A stretch of DNA of 64,000 nt, from the NCBI RefSeq assembly GCF_042186555.1, contig NC_133335.1:180321419-180385418 (forward strand), given 5' to 3'. Origin of the DNA: Aquarana catesbeiana. Its lineage: Eukaryota; Chordata; Amphibia; Anura; Ranidae. How positions within the stretch are numbered: position 1 is the stretch's first letter; each line of letters begins with the position of its first letter. The notes beneath the pieces are model-generated. The model did not search any database. It saw nothing but the letters and a program-made list of their open reading frames with translations, and was not told where the DNA came from. The position numbers were made by a program, and so were the translations under genes. This document shows positions 35,502 to 45,883 of this stretch, piece after piece.

Positions 35502-36410
35502 ATGCACAAGTCTGTAGTGCTATCAGCACTATGGTACCCAACTTTAACCACCTTCCAGGAAGCCTGCCGTAAGCACAAAATATCTTCAACCCCAGGCCCT
35601 ATGTCCGCACTCCGACAAAACCCAGGTTTCCCTCCAGGAGCCTCCGTTTCCTTTCTCATGGACTCATGGCCATACTCTACCATCTGAGCAGAACAATTCT
35701 ACGAGAGTGACCGCCTCCTCACACAATCTCAACTAGCCTCCCAGATGACAAATCATACATTCCCATTTTGGACAAACGTACAGATTCGACACTTCCTTGA
35801 AAATCTTAACCCTCGACCCGACTGGTCCAGACAGAAGACCCCTTTCGAATCACTGTGCCTGAAAACAGAACCCCAAAATCACCTAATTTCTGACACATAT
35901 GCTCTATTATTTGCGGACATTAACCCCAAAGCTAACCTAGCCAAATGGGAGCAAGAACTCTCAATCCACCTATCAGATCAAGAGTGGGTGAATATCTATA
36001 CATGTATACACAAGGGATCTGTAAATGTGTATGCCCAGGAAAACACTTTCAAAATATTTTTGAGATGGTACAGGACCCCCCGTAGATTGCATGCAATATT
36101 GCCATCAGTCTCCGCACAATGCTGGAGATGCGAGGGGGAGCTGGGATCACTGCTACACATCTGGTGGACCTGTCCCAAACTCCAACCTTTCTGGAAGGAG
36201 GTTCATAGACTCACAAACCAAATTACTACTTACTCTCTCGAATTTTCACCAGCACAGTTTTTGTTACACCATTCTTCGATTCCAAAAAATGCTTACCTTC
36301 GCTTACTTGCCATGCATATGGTAAATGCAGCTAAATGGCGCTCTTCAGCTAGGGTATCCCTAACAATGTATCAGCATCCACAGCAGATCTCAAAGGCAAT
36401 GCATTTTTAG
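35502..36410 (+). pseudogene. L1-type LINE ORF2, C-terminal fragment
   Basis: One reading frame runs 35502-36410, interrupted by a single TGA at 35685-35687. The 3' part encodes CWRC, then GSLLHIWWTCP and FWKEVHRL, the C-terminal cysteine/histidine motif and tryptophan-rich tail of L1-clade ORF2 proteins (reverse transcriptase-endonuclease of non-LTR retrotransposons). The preceding 180 residues (LLFADINPKANLAKWEQEL, MRWYRTPRRLH-like) fit the region after the reverse transcriptase. Endonuclease and reverse transcriptase domains are absent, as in a 5'-truncated insertion. No clear poly-A tail was found downstream, so the 3' limit is open. Family level is sure; the subclade (L1 or Tx1-like) is not. 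Confidence 0.85.
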
Positions 36411-37465
36411 TGTGGTGGGGAAAACACACACAGAACGTACTTTTCCAGCACTGTGTTCTGGAGTGAACCAGTCCCTAACACTTTTCAACCATATGTAAAA
36501 ACTATAGGTGCATTTACGACTCACTACAATGGAAGTTAATGTAGACAGTTACAATGTTTAAACGCCTTCTGAATAAGCAGGGGTTGGTGCTAGGTTGGTC
36601 TAGGGGTAGGTGAACCCACATCCCAAGTTAAACTTGCTTTGTGGAAATTGATCCTCTAATGGGACTTTAGAAGGAAACACCTACTCATAGGTCATAAAGA
36701 GTATGGAGGATATAAGGATTGTATGATAAAGTGTTTATTAATAGTATAGATCTTTAGATGGATCTGTGGTACAAGGGGTAAATATGCAGCAAGCGTGATA
36801 CATACAAAAATTGGCAATACAAACATGCATAGAATAATTCACAATCCTAGAACTCCAATACTCCAATACTCCAATACACATATGCGGGGAGTACCCGACG
36901 CGTTTCGAGCTATGCTCTTCCTCAGGGGTATCAGATTGTAATCAGCAAACAACAGATGTGTCTATAAATTAAAAACAATAATAACAGTCATAAACCAATT
37001 GTAAGGGAGTTGTAATTAATATACATCGCCATAAAACATATAAACAGAGAGATAATGGTTAGAAATGCGAGTATACATTATCTATGAAAAGACACAGTGA
37101 ATACTGACCATGTAGTATTGCTTGGAGGGCATGTATCTAATGCTGCATCCATAAAAAAGGAAAGAAGGGGGGGACGTAACACCACCGGACGTAGGTCCTG
37201 CTCCTGGTCCGCAACCCGCAAGGCCTATGTGCCCACCCAAGGCACGGCCACCCGGGAAGCAATCCCCAACAGAGGGCGTCAAAAAGGCCACCGGTAAGTA
37301 GAATGGTCCTGGAAAGGCTCCAGTCTGTAAGGAGCAAGACATCTGCAGGCAGCATTATTTAGCCTCACTTTTTGCTGCACATCCCAATTTAAAGCCATGG
37401 GCATTAAAGTTACCTTGAACCCTCCACCTTGTGGCTAAACTAGCCTCTACTCCTCTGGAGAGGCA
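36411..37465. other. LINE 3' flank and one-armed SINE/foldback-like repeat
   Basis: About 36720-37080 contains CGACGCGTTTCGAGC followed by CTCTTCCTCAGGGG, a motif common in frog repetitive elements and similar to blocks in the foldbacks at 9009 and 45884. The facing arm is absent. 37180-37290 is GC-rich and unassigned. Confidence 0.35.
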
Positions 37466-37469
37466 CACT

Positions 37470-37585
37470 ATTTTAGTCGACTAAAACAAAAACAATTCAG
37501 ATGACTAAAATACGACTAAAAATAAAATGGCTTTTTAGTCAAAAGACTATGATTAAAATTAAATCAAAATTTGACATCAAAATGT
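37470..37585. repeat. ACTAAAA-rich repeat, related to 41075-41620
   Basis: TAGTCGACTAAAAC, then GATGACTAAAATACGACTAA and TTTAGTCAAAAGACTAT, recur in the same order at 41085-41160, where a Harbinger-like MITE has split the repeat. Both copies end in AAATTTGACRTCAAAAT. Confidence 0.8.
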
Positions 37586-37808
37586 TGGCACTACCACATA
37601 AAAATAAGCAGGGGCATCTACTAAGCTACTGAAATTAAAAAAAAAATTGAAAAAGGCTTTTCTTATTTTTTTTCTTAATATTTAATGTTTATAATATATT
37701 CAGGTAATATGTGCAATGGCATTACAGCCAACAGAGTTTATAATTTTTTGGGTTTTCTTATATTTTAAAGTTGCACTTCTGCTTGTCAAAAAGCAATAGT
37801 TTTGTTTG

Positions 37809-38783
37809 TTAACCGCTTCCGGACCAGCCGCCGCAGTTTTACTGTGGCAGGTTGGCTCCCCTGCACGAAACCACGTAACTGTACGTGGGCTCGCGGGGTA
37901 CGGATAGCAGGCGCGCGTCGAGGGTGCCGATGCTCGTGGCCGATGGTCGCGATGACCGCCGGCCATGGGCGATCATGAAGAGGAGAGACAGAACAGGGAC
38001 GAGTGTGTGTAAACACACACTTCCCTGTTCTGTTCTGACAGGATTGACAGATCGTGTGTTCCTATTAGCTAGGAACCACGATCTGTCACTTCCTGTAGTT
38101 AGTCCCTCCCCCTTCAGGTAGAATCACCTCCCAGGGAACACAGTTAATTCCTTCACTGCCCCCTAGTGTTAACCCCTTCACTGACAGTGACATTTTTCCA
38201 GAAATCAATGCATTTTTAATCGCACTGATCTCTGTATTAATGCCAATGGTTCCAAAAATGTGTCAAAATTTTCCGATGTGTCCGCCATAATGTCGCAGTC
38301 ATGATAAAAATTTCAGATCGCCGCCATTACTAGTAAAAAAAAAATAATAATAAAAATGCTATAAATCTATCCCCTATTTTGCAGACACTATAACTTTTGC
38401 GCAAACCAATCAATATACACTTATTGCGATTTTTTTTTTTTTTTTTTACCAAAAATATGTAGAAGAATACATATCGGCCTGAAACTGTTTTTTTTATATA
38501 TATTTTTGGGGGATATTTATTATAGCAAAAAGTAAAAAATAATGCGTTTTTTTCAAAATTGTCCCTCTTTTTTTGTTTGGTTATAGCGCAAAAAACAAAA
38601 ACCACAGAGGCGATAAAATACCACCAAAAGAAAGCTCTATTTGTGGGGAAAAAAGGACATCAATTTTGTTTGGGTACAACGTGGCACGACCGTGCAATTG
38701 TCAGTTAAAGCGACGCAGTGCCGAATCGCAAAAAGTGCTCTGGTCAGGAAGGCGGTAAATTCTTCCGGGGCTGAAGTGGTTAA
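37809..38783 (+). mobile_element. Non-autonomous piggyBac-like element, copy C
   Basis: TTAA at 37809-37812 and 38780-38783. Ends CCGCTTCCGGACCAGCCGCC and TTCTTCCGGGGCTGAAGTGG. Full set of family blocks: GTGTGTGTAAACACACACTT hairpin, TTACTAGTAAAAAAA, ACCACCAAAAGAAAGCTC. No coding capacity. Confidence 0.85.
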
Positions 38784-38842
38784 TGAAAATTGGTTTTAAT
38801 TATAAAAACGTTATGTATCAATAATGGCTAAATCTGTATATG

Positions 38843-39291
38843 TACCGGGATAGCAAGGACAACTTGCCACAAATTTGTGGCAGTGTTGAATTGTAAGTCA
38901 ATTAACTTGCTGCACATTTTCAATGGCAAGTTGTACACTTGCAGAGCACTTGAAGCACAAGTTTTAGTTGACACTTTTCCAATTTGCAGCAAATTTGCGT
39001 GGCAAGTCTCTATCAAGAGCAAAGTTGCAGTGGTGGGTCTACAGCAAGAGCTCTGCAAGTCTACAGCATGAAAATTCAGCCACAGTGATCCCCTGTGGTG
39101 GGATGACTATTGCACAACATAACTGAACCAGAACTTGCAGTAGACTTGCAGAATGTTTGAAAAGATTGATCTGGAGTCATGCAATGCGGACTTGCTGCAA
39201 TTGTGCAACAAACTTGTGAAGCCTGGCAAGATTAGCAATAGCTTAGCAAGTCATTTTCAAACTTGCAGCACAATTGCTTGCTATCTGGGTA
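38843..39291. mobile_element. MITE with TACCSRGATAGCAAG ends
   Basis: TACCGGGATAGCAAG at the left and CTTGCTATCTGGGTA at the right are inverted copies (two mismatches in 15). The interior repeats ACTTGC/GCAAGT motifs. TSD not resolved; class not assigned. Confidence 0.65.
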
Positions 39292-39313
39292 GTGCAGGTT
39301 CAAATCTTAAAGC

Positions 39314-40497
39314 CAGAGGCGTAGCTTGAAACTTGTGGTCCCCGATGCAAAATTTGACCTGCCCCCCCCCCCCCCAATACCACCTGCCGCTTCCACTGTG
39401 CATGCATATACACCCATCGTATGCCAAGATACTCAAAGTGGCTTAAGAGTTTGGAGTCCCCAGAGTTCCTCCTTACATCAGAGGACAGGGTTCACCACTG
39501 GAGAATCAGAGGACAGGGATCACCCCTGGCAGGTCACTTGGCAGAGCTCCTTTCCCATACCAGCACTGTATACAAACCCCCCCCCCCCACTACACAGAGC
39601 TGAAATCACATTCCTTTACACACAGTCTGTCAGTCACAATCTTCACAGGGTGTATGTGGCTTTTATGTTGACGTTCTGACCTGTGAAATTCTCTGGTCGG
39701 AACGGCAGTGTAGTTGCAGTAGGCAGATACACCCTGTGCAGATCGTGGCTAACTGGCTGTGTTGTAAAGGAATATTATTTCAGCCCTGCGGAGGACATGC
39801 AGTATAGAGTGCTGTAATGGGAAAGGAGCTCAGCAGCCGGGCATAGCATCCAGGGCAGAGGGGGTGGTCAGGGGGCTTTGGGAGGTTGCAACTTAGATCT
39901 GGGGGGGCAAAGCCATGTGACACAAAATCTGGAGCCTGCAGTCCCTCAGGAGCTCCTCAGGAGGTGTTAGGAGATTTGTTTTAGCAATTTCTGAAGGTTT
40001 CTCTGTCAGTGTTGGTAGGTGTTGGGGAGAAGGTCTCCTCTTGGAGGTGTGTTTCTTTTCCCCAGTTGTCAGGGAAGTGGGGTAAACAGATATCCCCGTG
40101 TTGGGGGGACAGAGAATCCCAGCTGGTAGCTAGGAGACACTGAGTGGTGTTTTACCTCACCAGTGATAGCGGTCTCATCGTGGCTACAGGACGGGACTCT
40201 CCTCCTCTTGCCTTTCTGAGCTTGGTTACCATTCCATTTGTGAGGCACACAGCACAGACAATTCCCCTTCCTGAGCTGTTCTCACTCCATGCTCCTCTCC
40301 ATTCAGGAAATGGCTCACAGCTTCTCTCCAGCCAAAGTGGAAGCCCAGTACTGGAGCGTGGCTGTGGGGCCCTAGGGCAGATCGGAGCTGGACTTTGTGA
40401 AGGATATGATAATATGACAGGGAGGCTGCACGGGCCCACTGGAGCTAGGTGCGGGGGTGAGATTGTGACCCCTGAGACCCTTTATGCTACACCCATG
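39314..40497. mobile_element. Non-autonomous hAT element (CAGAGGCGTAGC end)
   Basis: Left CAGAGGCGTAGCTTG and right TATGCTACACCCATG ends match loosely. An exact 8-bp TSD CTTAAAGC flanks them (39306-39313, 40498-40505). It contains an imperfect inverted repeat around 39600-39790 (CACAGGGTGTATGTGGC against GATACACCCTGTGC context) and C-runs. The 194-codon frame at 40144-40728 crosses the element edge and is not a gene. Confidence 0.85.
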
Positions 40498-40502
40498 CTT
40501 AA

Positions 40503-40952
40503 AGCAGAGTTTTGCCTAAAAAAAAAAAAATTAAAGTCAGCAGCTACAAATACTGCAGCTGCTGACTTTTTAAATAAGGACACTTACCTGTCCAGGGCAC
40601 CCACGATGTCCTCACCCGAAGCCGACCTGTCCCCTCGGCTCTGGGTGGAGGCACCGGCATTGCTAGTAAGCGAATCAGGAAGTGAAGCCTTGCGGCTTCG
40701 CAGCCTGGTTCCTTACTGCGCGTTCTGAGTGGTCCCTGCTGTCTTCTCGGACCTGTGTGTCTCCCAGAAGACAGCACGTGGGGGGACGGAGGAGGGGCCG
40801 GACATGGCATAGATCGCCGCAGGAAGTGGGAGCAAATACCTGTATTAGACAGGTATCTGCTCCCCCCTCCCCCCCAAAAGTTACCAAATGTGACACCGGA
40901 GTGGGGGAGGAATCCGGACAGCGGAAGTTCCATTTTTGGGTGGAACTCTGCT
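40503..40952. mobile_element. TTAA MITE (AGCAGAGTTTTGCC / GGTGGAACTCTGCT ends)
   Basis: TTAA flanks at 40499-40502 and 40953-40956. Same family as 9150-9640 and 58219-58690, sharing the GCTGCTGACTTTTTAA segment, a GTGAAGCCTTGCGGCTTCG-type hairpin and the TACTGCGC block. Confidence 0.85.
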
Positions 40953-41159
40953 TTAATACCATAAATAACGTTATTAGATTTTTACTCCAGGAGCATATAA
41001 TGAGTTTGTAAATTCTAGAGAAATGCTTAAATAATGCATTAAAATTTAACTAAACCCATTTGATTTTTGTACTGGAGATTTTAGTCAACTAAAGTACAAC
41101 TAAATTCAGATGACTAAAATATGACTAAAACTAAAATGGCCTTTTAGTCAAAAGACTAT

Positions 41160-41558
41160 TGCCGCCTACACACGAACAGAATTTCTGTTGGAAAAATCTT
41201 GGATGGCTTGGCTTGCACACACACGGTCACACAAAAGTTTGCTGAACTTTCGACTGGCAAGAACGCGGTAACGTACAACACTAGGACGAGCCGAGAAAAT
41301 GAAGTTCAATGCTTCCAAGCATGCGTCGAATTGTTCCCGAGCATGCGTAAGAATTTTGCGCGTCGGAATTGCTACAGACGATCAGAATTTCAGATCGGAA
41401 CTTTTTCTGACCGAAAAATTGAGAACATGCTCTCAATCTTTTGCTGGCTGGAATTCCGCCAGCAAAAGTCCGATGGAGCATACACACGGTCGCATTTTCG
41501 GACCAAAAGCTCTCATCGGACTTTTGCTGGCGTAATTTCCGCTCGTGTGTACAGGGCA
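41160..41558. mobile_element. Harbinger-like MITE
   Basis: Ends TGCCGCCTACACACGAACAG and the complement of TGCCCTGTACACACGAGCGG, inserted in the ACTAAAA repeat whose unbroken relative is at 37470-37585. Flanking triplets are TAT and TAA, so the TSD is degenerate. Confidence 0.75.
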
Positions 41559-41610
41559 TAAGACTAAAACGCAATCGAAATTTGACGTCAAAATTAACAC
41601 TGCTGTGCAG

Positions 41611-42461
41611 GTCACTCAAGTTCCCCCAAACCAAGCTGAAACTCATAAAACTATGTCTTTATGGACAGGGGTACAGTCATGCTGAAACAGAAAAGGGCTT
41701 TCCCCAAACTGTTACCACAAGGTTGAAAGCTCACAGTTGTCTAAAATGTCTTTGTATGCTGTAATATTAACAGTACTTTTCTTTGGAAACACCTGAATTC
41801 AGTATCTTGCAGGGTTGGCCACACATTTTTGACCACATAGTAGGTGTGATGGTCAAGTGTACACAAATTGTTGGCTACATATGATGTGTACTTAGACTTG
41901 GGTAGACTTAATTGTAAGCACATACAATATAATAAAATAGTAAAAAGGGTAGAGGTTAGAAAAGAACAACCATGGATGCGCTGAGGGTCTGACATTCAGA
42001 CAGATGTTTACAAGATGGCTCCAATGGCTTCTCATTTTTCTTGATTTGAGAAAAACTAAAAGAAGCAATTAAAAACGCTCTAGATATTTTTCATCTTCTG
42101 TTATGTCATCAGATTCATACTTTTGTATGATTACTATATTTTTCATTCTTAGAGAAAGTTACAGTATATATTAAATAAACATTCATTAAACTCCTGGATT
42201 TCCATCCAAACTGGATTTCCTAATGATTACATCTGTCTTGTCCTACTCTGGGAAATTTAAATGTTTGGAATAGTGTTGGCCAATCTGCCAATTTAAATTC
42301 AAGCTGATTTGTGCATGTGGACATTGTCATATGGGCAGAGCTCTGTCTGTATCCTTTCACTGAAGGAATTAGGTGGTTTAAACAGTAATTGTTTTTTTCA
42401 GCAGTCGCCCTGTGTGATGTAAAGTTACTAGAGGATGAACCTACTAATCTGCATACATGTA
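41611..42461. other. Unassigned stretch
   Basis: AT-rich, with no recognised gene or structured repeat. Confidence 0.5.
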
Positions 42462-42532
42462 CACTATATGACGAAAAGTATTGGGACGCCTGCCTTTACA
42501 CACACATGAATTTTAATGGCATCCCAGTCTTA

Positions 42533-42966
42533 TGCCCTGTACACACGGTCGGATTTTCCGATGGAAAATGTCCGATCGGAGCGTGTTGTCGGAAATTCCG
42601 ACCGTGTGTGGTCTCCATCGGACATTTTCTATCGGATTTTCCGACACACAAAGTTGGAGAGCAGGAGATAAAATTTTCCGACAACAAAATCCGTTGTCGG
42701 AAATTCCGATCGTGTGTACACAAATCCGACGGACAAAGTGCCACGCATGCTCAGAATAAATAAAGAGATGAAAGCTATTGGCCACTGCCCCGTTTATAGT
42801 CCCGACGTACGTGTTTTACGTCACTGCGTTTAGAACGATCGGATTTTCCGACAACTTTGTGTGACCGTGTGTATGCAAGACAAGTTTGAGCCAACATCCG
42901 TCGGAAAAAATCCTAGGATTTTGTTGTCGGAATGTCCGAACAAAGTCCGACCGTGTGTACGGGGCA
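42533..42966. mobile_element. Harbinger-like MITE nested in Tc1 arm
   Basis: TIRs TGCCCTGTACACACGGTCGG and the complement of TGCCCCGTACACACGGTCGG, with a perfect 3-bp TSD TTA (42530-42532, 42967-42969). The right arm of the host Tc1 (about 43728-43740, GGACTAAGACTGGGATG) preserves the uninterrupted site with one TTA. Confidence 0.92.
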
Positions 42967-43298
42967 TTAGTCCGAAGGGTTCAATACTGAGTTGGCCCAC
43001 CCTTTGCAGCTATAACAGCTTCAACTCTTCTGGGAAGGCTGTACACAAGGTTTAGGAGTGTGTCTATGGGAATGTTTGACCATTCTTCCTGAAGCACATT
43101 TGTGAGGTCAGGCACTGATGTTGGACAAGAAGGCCTGGCTCACAGTCCCTGCTCTAATTCATCCCAAAGGTGTTCTATAGGGTTGACATCAGCACTCTGT
43201 GCAGACCAGTCAAGTTCCTCTACCCCAAACTCACTCATCCTTTTTTTTTTGGTCCTTGCTTTGTGTACTGATCCAAATCATCTGGTGGAGGGGGTATT

Positions 43299-43723
43299 AT
43301 GGTGTTGGGTTGTCTTTCAGGGGTTGGGCTTGGGCCCCTAGTTCCAGTTAAGGGAACTCTTAAGGCGTCAGCATACCAAGACATTTTGGACAATTTCATG
43401 CTCCCAACTTTGTGGGAACAGTTTGGGGATGGCCCCTTCCTGTTCCAAAATGACTGCGCACCAATGTACAAAGCAAGATCCATAAAGACATGGGTGAGTG
43501 AGTTTGACTGTCCTGGCCTCAACCCAATAGAACACATTTGGGAGGAATTAGAGCGGAGATTGCGAGCCAGGCCTTCTTGTCCACATCAGTGCCTGACCTC
43601 ATAAATGTGGTTCTGGAAAAATGGTCAAACATTCCCATAGACACACTCCTAAACCTTGTGGACAGCCTTCCCAGAAGGCCTGAAGCTGTTATAGCTGCAA
43701 AGTGTGGGCCAACTCAATATTGA
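43299..43723 (+). pseudogene. Tc1-like transposase C-terminal half (catalytic domain remnant)
   Basis: Frame 43299-43604 encodes FQNDCAP, with the second catalytic aspartate of the DDE/D domain, and LNPIEHIWEELERRL, with the catalytic glutamate. The spacing is about 9 residues short: the opposite arm retains extra sequence (GVEELDW-like) deleted here. A frameshift near 43570 moves the end into frame 43538-43723 (VPDLINVVLEKWSNIP, then GPTQY and stop). The N-terminal DNA-binding domain and first aspartate are missing. The reverse-strand copy in the left arm (about 43268 down to 42980) encodes the same region, also broken. Confidence 0.88.
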
Positions 43724-43805
43724 ACCCTACGGACTAAGACTGGGATGCCATTAATGTTCAAGTGCGTGTAAATGCAGGTGTCCCAATACTTTCGGTAATA
43801 GTGTA

Positions 43806-44612
43806 TATTGATGTAAACGCTATGATAATGAATAACTTCCCTTTTTACAAATGAACATGTACTATTTAACAAAGGATTCCTATTGCACTGTGGGTTATCT
43901 AAAGAAAAAACACAACAGTAGCCATCTTCTTTCAGATATGCTGTTTCTCAGATGGAGCTGAGTTATTAAATAAGAGCTCCAAGTATGGGTATTTTTACAT
44001 AGGTACATTGATACAGCTCGGACCAATGTAACAATGCATATATTAAACCTGTGGATCCCCCTGGGAAACTGGAAATAACTGTAATAGGCACTGCTAGTAC
44101 AGTGTTCTCCAATAGCTTCCGGGTCCTGTGACGAGCATCTGCCCTGCTGCATTGTGGGCACAGAAAGTCACCCACTTGGGATGGGCACATTTTTCTCAAT
44201 GGATGCAAAGCATTTTCTAAATTGGACGAGGTGGAGAGTATCACAGCCCCACCTGTCCACATTGTCCAATCAGAGAACACTTTGAATTCATAAAATTTTT
44301 GGAGAAACTGCAAAGTGATCTTGGCATGGCGTCCATGCATGGGACCTGGAAGCTAGTGGAGATCACTGGAGTAGCGTTTTCTACCACAGTGATTTCCAGC
44401 TTCAAAGAGATTCCACAGGTATGGAATATGCATCCAAGCTGGACCATTGTAAGTATAAAAAATATCCATACCGAATGGATATAGTCTAAGGCAAGAGTTT
44501 ATATTATATTATTTTATATTTTATTTCTCTATATTGTTAGTTCTGTTTACCACAGTAATAAGATAACCAATAGACTGTGATCACATATTTTGAATTCACT
44601 GTAAATTATATT
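43806..44612. other. Unassigned stretch
   Basis: Short open frames only (up to 124 codons, 43966-44340 minus) with no recognised domain. Probably older repeats. Confidence 0.45.
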
Positions 44613-44620
44613 GTAATGAT

Positions 44621-44945
44621 CAGGGCTTTTTTCCAGGGGGAACTTGGTGGAACTCAGTTCCACCACCTCTGGCTCAGACCCTTTGGTGCCTGCTCACCAC
44701 AATCACTTGTAAACACAGAAGTCTGGTTTCTGTGTTTACAAGTGACAGCTCTGTGTGTAACCCCCCTGAACTCTGCACTCTGTAATGCAATCCTGATATT
44801 TAATGCCCCTTTAAGACCCTTCTACTCTTTGTAAAATATGACCACACCCACTATTTGATGTGATTTGGAGGGTGTGTGTGGGGGGAGGGGTTTTGGGGGG
44901 TCGTGGTTGAGTTCCAGCACTTATTGTTTGAGAAAAAAAGCCCTG
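44621..44945. mobile_element. hAT MITE (CAGGGCTTTTTT end)
   Basis: TIRs CAGGGCTTTTTTCC and the complement of CAGGGCTTTTTTTCTC, with a perfect 8-bp TSD GTAATGAT (44613-44620, 44946-44953). An inner hairpin ACTTGTAAACACAGAA / TTCTGTGTTTACAAGT lies at about 44705-44744. Confidence 0.94.
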
Positions 44946-45013
44946 GTAATGATTTTCTCATGATAATTATACTGTAATAATTTTTCAATGATTATAATAA
45001 AAAAACTTGAATG

Positions 45014-45028
<15 letters not shown>

Positions 45029-45044
<16 letters not shown>

Positions 45045-45046
45045 TA
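45029..45046. repeat. (TA)n microsatellite
   Basis: Nine TA units following a poly-A run. Confidence 0.95.
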
Positions 45047-45364
45047 CCTGGAATTCTTCTTTAACTCCTTCAGATCCACACTATAGCTGAATGAAGGCTA
45101 CAGCGTGGATCTACTTTTCCGGGAGGCCATCAATAGACTTCCTCCCCTTTGCACGCTCCCCGCGCGTCCCCTGCCGGGCATGCTCTGTGACCACCGAGCC
45201 AATGAAACTCGGGTGATCACAGTAAGGGGTCGATCCCGGTCCCTTACTACATAATCAGCTGTCAGCCAATGACAGCTTATCACGAGATGTAAGCAGAAGA
45301 TCGTTTTTTTTTTCCTCACACTGACAGCGGCTTCTGTGCAAGGAACATCGGTCCCGAAGAGGAA

Positions 45365-45735
45365 GAGGCCACCTCATCAGTGCCAACCAGTACCACCTGC
45401 CAGTGCCCACAGTGCCATGAATCAGTGCATAACAGTGCCAGCAATTAGTGCCACCTATCAATGCCCACGAGTGCCACCTATCAATGCCCACCAGTGGTGC
45501 CAATCAGTGCCTCATCACTGCCACCCATCAGTGCCCATCAGTGCCCATCACTGCCACCTATCAATGCCAGCTATCAGTGCCATCTATCAATGCACTTCAG
45601 TGTCTCCCATCACTGCCACCTATCAGTGCCCACCAGTGCTGCCTTATCAGTGCCCATCAGTGCCACCTTATCAGTGCCCATCAATGCAGCCTATCGGTGT
45701 CCATCATTGCAGCCTCATCAGCGTACATCAATGAA
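45365..45735. repeat. Minisatellite, CAGTGCCACCTATCAATGCC units
   Basis: About 15 variants of a ~23-24-bp unit. Three overlapping plus-strand open frames (about 105-132 codons) are repeat translations. Confidence 0.88.
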
Positions 45736-45883
45736 GGAGAAACATTACTTGTTTGCAAAATGTATTAACCAAATATAAAACGGTTTTATATATATATATA
45801 TTTTTTTTTCATTTCGGTCTTTTTAAATTTTTTTTAATAAAAAATAAAAAACCTAGAGGTGATCAAATACCACCAAAAGAAAA

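Larger units (their letters stand above)
42462..43803. mobile_element. Palindromic Tc1-like element
   Basis: TA-flanked (42460-42461, 43804-43805). The ends CACTATATGACGAAAAGTAT and the complement of CACTATTACCGAAAGTATTG continue as inverted arms for over 300 bp each (left 42462-42532 plus 42970-43268, right about 43462-43803). Both arms carry the transposase C-terminal region in opposite directions, so the N-terminal half has been replaced by an inverted copy of the 3' half. A Harbinger-like MITE interrupts the left arm. Confidence 0.9.

Noticed and set aside
40144..40728. 194-codon plus-strand frame
   Set aside because: It spans the border between a hAT element and a TTAA MITE and has no recognised domain.
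43966..44340. 124-codon minus-strand frame as a host exon
   Set aside because: No domain, no flanking splice or promoter evidence, and an overlapping frame is also open.
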